Program-made: the position numbers and the translations under genes
Source of the DNA: Stappia indica
GTDB taxonomy: Bacteria; Pseudomonadota; Alphaproteobacteria; Rhizobiales; Stappiaceae
Assembly (NCBI RefSeq): GCF_009789575.1
Contig: NZ_CP046908.1
Span: 992,001-1,056,000 of the forward strand
Direction: 5' to 3'
Length of the DNA: 64,000 nt
Shown here: positions 57,268 through 64,000 of the stretch, piece by piece
Numbering within the stretch: the stretch's first letter is position 1
How the letters are laid out: each line of letters begins with the position of its first letter
The notes under the pieces: model-generated
Told to the model about the DNA's origin: nothing
The model's database searches: none
Seen by the model: the letters and a program-made list of their open reading frames with translations, nothing else

Positions 57268-60200
57268 TCAACCGTTCGGCAACACCGCCGGGCGCGGCGC
57301 CTTCGGTCGCTTCACGCCGTCCAGCTCCAGGCCTTCGCTTTCCACGTCGATCACCAGGTCGAAGAGATCGGCTTGCGTGCCGTCCTGCAGCAGGCGCTGG
57401 CGAAGCTCCGGCCAGGAGCGCCCGACCGCCTCCGCCCGCCACACCTTCTTGTCGGCAAAGAGCGAACTGAGCGTCGACAGCAGCGCCGGATCGATGGCGT
57501 CAAGCTCGCGATAGAAGCCTTGCTCGTCGATGGGCTTGCGCTGCGCCCAGCCGGGTTCGCCCACAGTCACCAGCGCGTTGCGGGCAATGGCCATGGCGAG
57601 GGTGCCGAGCACGTCGTCGGCGGCCGTGCGTGCCGCGGCCGAGACCTGCTGCGGGTTGCCGTCGGCATCGAGCAGCTTGCCGGCCGCCATTTCCCGCCGC
57701 ATCGTACCGATGGCCTGGACGGCGTTTCGGGCACGCACCAGCGGATGCAGCCGCTTCACGTCGGCCTTGTGCGTGGACAGGGCGATATAGACCTTGCCCT
57801 GCTCGTTCTGCCGGGCGTAGTAATCGGCCCGCTCGGCCGCACCCAACTGGCGATAGCTTTGCGCCTTGCCTTCCAGCACGCCGGTGCGCGACCCCATCAA
57901 CTCCCAGAATTGCGTCGTCGACTGCGCGCCCTTGCTTGCATCCTTGATGAAGCGGCGCAGGATCGGCGCGTCGTCCCACCCGGTGGCCGGCGCGTCGGGT
58001 TGCGCCATGTCGTAGAGCGCCAGTGCCGAGCGCCCCCAGCTGGCCAGGTGGTTCATGATCAGATGGTCGATCACGGCCGGCGACATGTCGAAGGCCTTGC
58101 CCAGCTGCCGCGACAGCGCCGAGTTGCGCGCCGTGTACTGCAGGAACGGTTCCATGCCGCGGAGATGCTCCGGCACGATGTCGGCGCCGGTGAACAGGTT
58201 GGTGTTCGTTCGCAGCTCGAAATAGCTCTTTATGGCGGGATTACCCTCCAGCAGCGACGGCGGCGCCAGCGAGAAATGCAGGTTGTCGAGCCATCGGCCG
58301 AGCGCGGTCGGGTCCTTTTCCACCATGGCATCGAACGCCGCTTCCGCCAGGTTGAGCACGACGCCGAATTCGAACGGCTTGGGGATCGCCACCCACTTCT
58401 CGCCGGCCTTGATCGTCCAGTGGGTCGACTTCGTGTAGTCGGAAATCTCGTCGTGGTCCTCATGGCGGCGCATGAGGGCATAGAGCGAGATCGTCGCGGT
58501 GGCGGCCGCCGCCACCCGCGCCCAGGCCTTCACCGCCTCGCCCATCTCCGCGTCGTCGCTGGCGCGCTTGGCATGGCCGAGCGCCCGGCGGGCCAGCGGC
58601 GCGATCATGTGACGGGCCGTCTTGTCGGTTCCCTGCAGGGCGGCATTCAGGAACGGGATCACCCGGGAGAGCGCCGCCATGCCGGAGCCGCGCCGGTCGA
58701 AATCCATGTAGTCGCGGGCGCGCCAGCTTGCTTCCAGCGCCGCCTCCATGTCGTCGAGACCCCGCGCCTTCGCCTCCTGGTGGAACGTGCGGAACAGGCC
58801 GAGACGGGATGCGGTCTCGGCGATCTCGACGGTCTCCAGCACGCCGCGAAACGATGTCAGCCGCTGCGCTGCCCAGCCCTTGCGGGCAAGGCGGGAAATG
58901 TCCCGCTGTGCGCGCACGCGCGACAGGCTGGCCGTCTCCTGCCCGCCGGTGATGCCGCCGACGCGGGCGTAGCGCTTGGCCACCTGCGACCCTACGATGT
59001 CGTCGGCCGCACCGCGCAGCGAGGCACCGACGCGGCGCAGCGGCCGGCCGTAATAGATCCAGGCCATCGTCTGGTCGCGGATGAAGTTGGCGCCGATGAA
59101 GTCGAGGCTTGTGGTGATGCCGAGGCGGAGCACGCGCGCGGGCATGGCCACCAGCTCCACCCAGAAATTACGCTCCTGCTGCGACATGGAGGTAAGCGCC
59201 CGGTACATGTCGCGGCCGAATGCGCCATCGGCGAGCCGCAGCGCCCGCAGGTCTCCCCCATCGCGGAAGAACACGATGGGCTCGCCCTTCTCGCTGATCA
59301 TCGCCGGACGGAAGATCGCCGCCTTCTCGTCGCCGATCGCGCCCTCGATGGCGTCTCGCAGCGTGACGATGTCGGGGCCCGAAAGGCCCGCGTTGCGGGC
59401 GGCGTTTTCCACCGCCTCGATCGGGTCCACCATCGTGGCGGTGAGCTGGGTGACGGGGATTTCTTCGGCAATGCGCGAGCCGCCGAGCCCGGCCGTCTTC
59501 GCCAGCCGGTCGAGCGCCTTGACGACGTCGTTCCGGGCGATCGTCATGGCGGTCTCGTAGGCATCCGCCGCCAGGCTTTCCAGCGGGTTGATGACGTCGC
59601 GCTTGGAGCCCTGGAACCGCCGGGCCACGCCGAACTTGAGATCCTTGGTGCGGCGAGGCTTGCCGGCCGGCATCTTCTCGTCGGCGGCGCTGGTGAAGTC
59701 GCGCAGACCCGGCACATAGTCGGCGATCTGCAGGCCTTCCTCGTAGACCCGCGTGGTGATCAGGCCCGCGTCGAGCTTCTTCTTCCACAGCGCCAGGTTC
59801 CACTGGTAGATCTTCTCGGCCGCGCTCGCGAAGGTCGGGTTCGCCGCCGCAAGCTCTGCCACGTTGGTCTGGTGGTCGCCGAGCGTCAGCTTGTCGGGCG
59901 CGCGCGGGATCTTGCCTTCCAGGAAGCGCTGCCACTCGCCGAGCGCCCGACGCGACCAGAGGTAGGAGCCGAAGTCCAGCACCTTCGCATCGTCCCAGCC
60001 GGAAAGGGCATTGGGCTTGCCCGTCGCCTCGACGATGGCATCGCGCAAGGAGGGGGTCTCCGGGTTGAGCCCGCGATACGGCGCCACCCCGTACATGATG
60101 TCCATATGGCCGGCGGAGAATGCGCCCCGGCTCATGCGGGCAAGCTTGTAGGCATCGGCCCCCACGTTGATGATCAGATCCTTTCCCGTGTTCGCCTTGT

Positions 60201-62256
60201 GCAGGTCGGTGAGATAGGACACAGCCCGCGACAGCGGGTTCAGCTCGTCGAGGAAGAACGAGTAGAGCCGGCCGAGCACATCGGTGATCGTGTTGCCCAC
60301 GCCCTGCTCCCGCAGCGCCTTGCGCGCCTCGTCCAGCCCGCTTTTCTGCCGCGCGGAAACGATGGTCGAGGAGACGGCCACAGTGGACGGCGCCCGGATG
60401 AAGGCGTCGTAGGCTTCCGTTGCCGCATCGATGGCCGCCTTGATCTTCGGCTCCGCGCTCAGCAGCTTGTCGAACTCCGGCCCGAGCCCCGCAAAATTCT
60501 CCATCACGTAAGCGCGGTTGGTGATCCACAGGCGGAAGAACTCGGCAAAGCCTTCGTAGTCGCGTTTCTGCTTCTGATCGTAGTCGAGCAGACGCAGCGC
60601 CTTCGAGTTCTTCTTGATCCACTGCTTTACGAGCGGCACCTTGGCGTCGACATGGTGCCCGTATTCGTGCGTCAGGGTGTCGAAGTCGTCGAGCGAGCGC
60701 ACCCGCACCGCGCCGGAGCGGGTGTAGAACAGGCCGAGCGCCTTGGCGTTCGACATGCGCCCCTGGCGCGTCGCGCCGACGCCCAACTGCCGCGCCAGTT
60801 CCTCGGCCGTCTCGCGCACCCGGGCCACCGGCCCGGCCGACGGATCGGCGCCGGTGCCATCCTCGGCACGGGCGCGGTTGCCCTTCCGCAGCAACAGGGA
60901 GGCCCGCGTCGGCTCCACTCCGAGGAATTCCTGCCCCGCCGTGCGGGCCTGGGGCGTGTCGGTCGCCTTGCCCTTGCGCCCTGCCCCGCGCGCCGGCCGG
61001 GAGGCCGACGGCGGCACGGGCTCCTCGCCCAGCCTCGCCATGACAGCCTGTTCGGACAAGGTCTCGCCGAGCGGGCGGCGCACGCTGTCGAGATCGGCAA
61101 TGAAGGCGAGCCGGTCCTCGGAAATCGGCTGGGCCCCGGAAAATTGCGCCCGCAGGTCCTCGATGCTGGCAGCCAGTTCCGCGATCCGTGCGTTCCGCTC
61201 CCTGACGGAATAGCCCCGTTTTGCCTCCGTACCGGCATCCACGCGGCCGGCAAAGGTTCCGTCGGGCAAAACCTCGTCGAGCACGAAGGAACCGTCCTGT
61301 GCCTTGGCGGCCGTCTTCTTGAGCGACTTCAGCTGCTCGATCTCGCGGGACGCCCGCTCGATGTCCTGTGCGATCAGCGACCGTGCCCGGGTCTCGACGG
61401 ACCCGGTTTCGAGCACTTGCCGCGCCACATCGTCGGGCATCGCGTTGAGATCGTAATTGTAGCCGGCCGCAATCTCGTCGATCCCGGCGGCCGGCGCCGC
61501 ATCCGGCCGCGCCGGCGGCGCATCGGGGGCCGCCGTGGGCGCATCGGGGGGCGCATCGGGCGCAGCGGGCGCGGCATCAGGAGCGGCCGGAGGCGCATCG
61601 GGGGCCTGTTCGCCTGGCGCGTCGGCCGACGGTCGCTCCGCACTCGCCGCCGGCTCGTCGAACTGGTCGAACGGATTGGTCGCCTCCGCATCCCCGCCCG
61701 CACGCGCGGCACGGCGATCGCGCGCCACCTCGATGCCGCGCGCGACCGCGCCGCCGGCACCGCCGATCACGCCGCCGAGCGCCGTGCCGGCCAGCAGCTG
61801 GACAGGGTCGAACCCGTCACGGAAACCGGCACCCTGCTCGATCCCCTGAATGGCCGTGTCCGTAACCGCGTTGACGGCGGCACCGTCGACGGCGCCGGCA
61901 AAGACCCGCGCCCACAGCCCTGTGAGCCCCGTCTTGCCCGTGGCCACCAGGCGCGCGCCGAGGCCCACCGGCACGAAGTTCTCGACGCTGGCCGCGGTGC
62001 CCGCCACCTGGCCGCCGAGCGCCGCGGCGCCTTCCATGAACCCGGACCACTCCGGAAAGGCGGAAAGCTGCTCGTCGAAGCGGCCACGATCGGAGGCACG
62101 GGCGTCGGAACTGGCATCGCGCACGGCGCCGGCCACCGTGTTGAGACGGTAGCCGGCCTCGAAGTTCAGCCGGAACCGCTCGGCAAGGCCGGGCGGCGGC
62201 GCCTCGCGCAGGACATCGTCGTCCTCGCCGTCGAACTGGTCGAAAATGTTACTCAT
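57268..62256 (-). CDS. Giant polyvalent phage virion protein with metallopeptidase-like motif
   Basis: 1662 residues from ATG 62256. N-terminal acidic NIFDQFDGEDDD, repeated later as NPFDQFDEP; Gly/Ala-rich helices up to about residue 180; a Pro-Ala-Asp low-complexity linker (about 215-255, APDAPPAAPDAAPAAPDAPP); a zinc-peptidase-like motif THEYGHHVDAK (HEYGH at 530-534) with a downstream acidic RDYEGFAEFF; and a long helical C-terminal part whose DFDRRGSGMAALSRVIPFLNAALQG block resembles the LPD38 domain of phage polyvalent proteins. Position just before the tail fibre fits the gp16-like internal virion protein ejected into the cell. The enzymatic role is inferred. Confidence 0.8.
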   Translation of the reverse strand: MSNIFDQFDGEDDDVLREAPPPGLAERFRLNFEAGYRLNTVAGAVRDASSDARASDRGRFDEQLSAFPEWSGFMEGAAALGGQVAGTAASVENFVPVGLGARLVATGKTGLTGLWARVFAGAVDGAAVNAVTDTAIQGIEQGAGFRDGFDPVQLLAGTALGGVIGGAGGAVARGIEVARDRRAARAGGDAEATNPFDQFDEPAASAERPSADAPGEQAPDAPPAAPDAAPAAPDAPPDAPTAAPDAPPARPDAAPAAGIDEIAAGYNYDLNAMPDDVARQVLETGSVETRARSLIAQDIERASREIEQLKSLKKTAAKAQDGSFVLDEVLPDGTFAGRVDAGTEAKRGYSVRERNARIAELAASIEDLRAQFSGAQPISEDRLAFIADLDSVRRPLGETLSEQAVMARLGEEPVPPSASRPARGAGRKGKATDTPQARTAGQEFLGVEPTRASLLLRKGNRARAEDGTGADPSAGPVARVRETAEELARQLGVGATRQGRMSNAKALGLFYTRSGAVRVRSLDDFDTLTHEYGHHVDAKVPLVKQWIKKNSKALRLLDYDQKQKRDYEGFAEFFRLWITNRAYVMENFAGLGPEFDKLLSAEPKIKAAIDAATEAYDAFIRAPSTVAVSSTIVSARQKSGLDEARKALREQGVGNTITDVLGRLYSFFLDELNPLSRAVSYLTDLHKANTGKDLIINVGADAYKLARMSRGAFSAGHMDIMYGVAPYRGLNPETPSLRDAIVEATGKPNALSGWDDAKVLDFGSYLWSRRALGEWQRFLEGKIPRAPDKLTLGDHQTNVAELAAANPTFASAAEKIYQWNLALWKKKLDAGLITTRVYEEGLQIADYVPGLRDFTSAADEKMPAGKPRRTKDLKFGVARRFQGSKRDVINPLESLAADAYETAMTIARNDVVKALDRLAKTAGLGGSRIAEEIPVTQLTATMVDPIEAVENAARNAGLSGPDIVTLRDAIEGAIGDEKAAIFRPAMISEKGEPIVFFRDGGDLRALRLADGAFGRDMYRALTSMSQQERNFWVELVAMPARVLRLGITTSLDFIGANFIRDQTMAWIYYGRPLRRVGASLRGAADDIVGSQVAKRYARVGGITGGQETASLSRVRAQRDISRLARKGWAAQRLTSFRGVLETVEIAETASRLGLFRTFHQEAKARGLDDMEAALEASWRARDYMDFDRRGSGMAALSRVIPFLNAALQGTDKTARHMIAPLARRALGHAKRASDDAEMGEAVKAWARVAAAATATISLYALMRRHEDHDEISDYTKSTHWTIKAGEKWVAIPKPFEFGVVLNLAEAAFDAMVEKDPTALGRWLDNLHFSLAPPSLLEGNPAIKSYFELRTNTNLFTGADIVPEHLRGMEPFLQYTARNSALSRQLGKAFDMSPAVIDHLIMNHLASWGRSALALYDMAQPDAPATGWDDAPILRRFIKDASKGAQSTTQFWELMGSRTGVLEGKAQSYRQLGAAERADYYARQNEQGKVYIALSTHKADVKRLHPLVRARNAVQAIGTMRREMAAGKLLDADGNPQQVSAAARTAADDVLGTLAMAIARNALVTVGEPGWAQRKPIDEQGFYRELDAIDPALLSTLSSLFADKKVWRAEAVGRSWPELRQRLLQDGTQADLFDLVIDVESEGLELDGVKRPKAPRPAVLPNG

Positions 62257-64000
62257 CGGGGATAAAACCCTCGCCCTCGTCGTCGACGAACTCCACGCCG
62301 CCCTCGACGCGGCGCCGATACGGGTCTTCGCGCCGCTGGCTGAGGACGCGCTCGGAAGCGCCGGTCCCGTATTTGCGGTCGAACTGTTCGGCAAGCTCCG
62401 GCTGGCTCAGCAGCAGCTGCACAGCCTTCTGGGGCGGCAGCGCCAGCGCTTCGGCCTTGCCTGTGCCGGCGCGCTCGGCCGCTGCCGTCTCGTCCAGCAC
62501 CGCCCCTTGCCTTTGATCCGCCGGCCGAGGAGCATCGCCGCGGCTCATCCGCGAAAACAGGCTGGCGCCATAGGTGGCCATACGCTTGTCCACCCCCTGC
62601 ACCTCCAGCACCTGGCGCAGCACCGCGTCGGCATGACGCCCATAGGCGCCCTGCACCTGGCCGACGAGGTCATGCATCGCCTTCGCCTGTGCCTTCGGAT
62701 CGCCGGCACGGATCACGGCGGCAGCCAGGTTGCCGGCCTCGGCCAATGTCAGCGGCTGCCGTGCCATCTCCGGCATCTGCAGCGCTTCTTGCGCGGCCAG
62801 CCGCGCATCCACCACGGCCAGCAGGCTTTCCGGGTTGTCGGGCGAGGCCTCGGCCGCCAGGTCGGCAACCGCCGGGAACGCTTGTTCCACGGCAAGCGCC
62901 GGGTCGCGCTCGCGCAGCTTCAGGACCTCGCGGGCCCGCTTCTCGGCGGCAGCTTGTACCGCCTCCGCATCGACGAAACCGGGCGCGCCGGGTGCCGGCT
63001 CCAACGCCGCCAGGCGCCGTTCGATGTCCTCGGCCGGAAGTCCCTCAATGCCGGACACAGCATCGAATACCCACCCGGCCAGCTCGCGCTTGGCGGTCCA
63101 CGCCGCATGCTCTTCCGGAGTGAGCGCTGCCGCGATCGTATCGGGATCGGTGCCGGCGGAAGCGAAGTCGACAGGCTTGCCCGTCGCCTCGATCGACGAC
63201 ACGTCGTCCTCCAGCAGACGCCGGATACGCGCCTTTTCGATGCGCGCCGCCCCGTCCTTCGCATTGGCCTCGGCGCGAGCGTCCCGATACAGCGTCTGCG
63301 ACAGCGACTTCACCGTGGCGAAGGGCAGCTTCGCGAGCGGCCCCTCGCCGGTCTGCCAGTCCTCCAGCAGCGACAGGGCGAACTGCTCCTTCTCGCCCGG
63401 GGTCGCCAGATTGTCGAACACGCCCTGCACGCGCGCGGACGCGGCCACCCGCGCCATCCTTGCCTTGCGCTCGGACCCTTGTGCGGGCGTCAGCGTCCCC
63501 GCCTCCACCGCCGCGTCGACAGCGCGCGAAGATCGCTCCAGCTGGTCGGCAAGGATGCGGTCGCCTTCCGGATTGGCGCCGAGCGCATAGGCCTGCCGCT
63601 CCAGATCCAGCCCCCGCGCGGCCAGACCGTCGGAAACGGCCGCCTGCTCCTCCGCCTTGAGCCGCTGTTCGTGCTTGGCGGCCACGTTCATCGCATAGGC
63701 GCGCGAGCGGCCGGCAAAGGCGCGTTCGAAGGCTTCTCGCGCCTCCGGGTCGGCAAGGGAGCCGTCCTGCAGGTAGTAATCGTGGATCTCGCGCATCCGG
63801 CCGGCGAAGGCGGCCGGATCGTCGCCAAGCTCCTGGAACGCATTGGCAAGGTCGGTGGAAAGCCCCTCCTCGACACGCCAGGAATAGGCTCGCATCGCCG
63901 CCGCGTCGAAAGCCTCGCCGCGCATGGTTCCGTCGCGGCGCAGCTGCAGCGGCTGGTCGGACAGCTGCGGCAGGGTGGAGCGCACCGTCACGGCACCGCC
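62249..64000 (-). CDS. Phage internal-virion-like helical protein (5' end outside window)
   Basis: At least 580 residues; the frame is open to the window edge, with a possible GTG start at 63991. It is Ala/Glu/Arg-rich and almost wholly helical (RSRAYAMNVAAKHEQRLKAEEQAAVSDGLAARGLDLERQAYALG...), ends in an acidic tail (EFVDDEGEGFIPDE), and has no signal peptide. Overlaps the polyvalent gene by 8 bases. By position it corresponds to gp15-like internal virion proteins of T7-type phages; I see no catalytic motif. Confidence 0.7.
   Translation of the reverse strand, partial: GGAVTVRSTLPQLSDQPLQLRRDGTMRGEAFDAAAMRAYSWRVEEGLSTDLANAFQELGDDPAAFAGRMREIHDYYLQDGSLADPEAREAFERAFAGRSRAYAMNVAAKHEQRLKAEEQAAVSDGLAARGLDLERQAYALGANPEGDRILADQLERSSRAVDAAVEAGTLTPAQGSERKARMARVAASARVQGVFDNLATPGEKEQFALSLLEDWQTGEGPLAKLPFATVKSLSQTLYRDARAEANAKDGAARIEKARIRRLLEDDVSSIEATGKPVDFASAGTDPDTIAAALTPEEHAAWTAKRELAGWVFDAVSGIEGLPAEDIERRLAALEPAPGAPGFVDAEAVQAAAEKRAREVLKLRERDPALAVEQAFPAVADLAAEASPDNPESLLAVVDARLAAQEALQMPEMARQPLTLAEAGNLAAAVIRAGDPKAQAKAMHDLVGQVQGAYGRHADAVLRQVLEVQGVDKRMATYGASLFSRMSRGDAPRPADQRQGAVLDETAAAERAGTGKAEALALPPQKAVQLLLSQPELAEQFDRKYGTGASERVLSQRREDPYRRRVEGGVEFVDDEGEGFIPDE

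Larger units (their letters stand above)
52900..64000 (-). mobile_element. Prophage, end with lysis and tail modules (continues beyond window)
   Basis: From just behind tRNA-Thr to the window end, all genes are minus-strand and phage-like: a partial internal-virion-like protein, a 1662-residue polyvalent virion protein, tail fibre/tailspike, holin candidate, GH24 endolysin, Rz/Rz1 pair and a small membrane protein. Genes overlap by 1-17 bases almost throughout. The order internal virion proteins - tail fibre - holin - lysis genes resembles T7-like podoviruses. The integrase, replication and head genes must lie to the right of the window. The exact attachment core cannot be defined without the other end. 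Confidence 0.85.

Noticed and set aside
61490-61640. Short repeated GGGGGC/GCATCG units, considered as a possible DNA repeat or CRISPR-like array
   Set aside because: They encode the APDAPP-type linker of the polyvalent phage protein; no spacers or palindromic repeats.
57373-62265. 1630-residue plus-strand frame opposite the polyvalent phage gene
   Set aside because: Same antisense mirror effect; composition is the complement of the real frame.

Overview
The window looks like a chromosomal segment of a high-GC alphaproteobacterium of the order Hyphomicrobiales (Rhizobiales), perhaps Stappiaceae-like. That placement is an inference from the order rplQ - Do-like protease - rarA - crcB - RluA-type pseudouridine synthase - HAD phosphatase - Atp12, from the 391-residue EF-Tu, and from the codon bias. 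No 16S gene is present to confirm it.

Left part (1-14.4 kb): the end of an unidentified gene and a small unrecognised Cys/Thr/Asn-rich protein; a minus-strand operon of RluA-type pseudouridine synthase, HAD phosphatase and Atp12 chaperone; a TetR/RidA-family divergent pair with two palindromic operators and two 78-bp palindromic repeats at its edge; a minus-strand mgtE - VOC protein - crcB operon; tRNA-Leu(GAG); an orphan FliN-like protein; lipB and folB; then a patatin-like protein, rarA and a Do-family protease on the minus strand.

Core (14.5-47.5 kb): almost the entire translation and transcription supercluster, all on the minus strand and so read from right to left. It runs tRNA-Tyr, tRNA-Gly, tuf (copy 2), tRNA-Trp, secE, nusG, rplK, rplA, rplJ, rplL, rpoB, rpoC, a small unknown gene, rpsG, fusA, tuf (copy 1), rpsJ, then the S10, spc and alpha operons through secY, adk, rpsM, rpsK, rpoA and rplQ. 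The striking gap is rpsL (S12): it normally precedes rpsG, but its slot holds about 730 bp with no S12 reading frame, only a promoter and a long leader. The two tuf copies differ at six silent positions.

Right part (47.5-64 kb): on the plus strand an rlmB-type rRNA methyltransferase, then a TonB-dependent receptor immediately followed by a membrane-anchored di-heme cytochrome c peroxidase/MauG-family protein, then tRNA-Thr(TGT). A prophage begins directly behind that tRNA and continues past the window end. Its visible genes are all on the minus strand. In transcription order they are two large internal-virion-like proteins (one a 1662-residue polyvalent protein with an HEYGH metallopeptidase motif), a tail fibre/tailspike, a holin candidate, a SAR-type GH24 endolysin, overlapping Rz/Rz1-like spanins and a small membrane protein. 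This order resembles the virion and lysis module of T7-like podoviruses.
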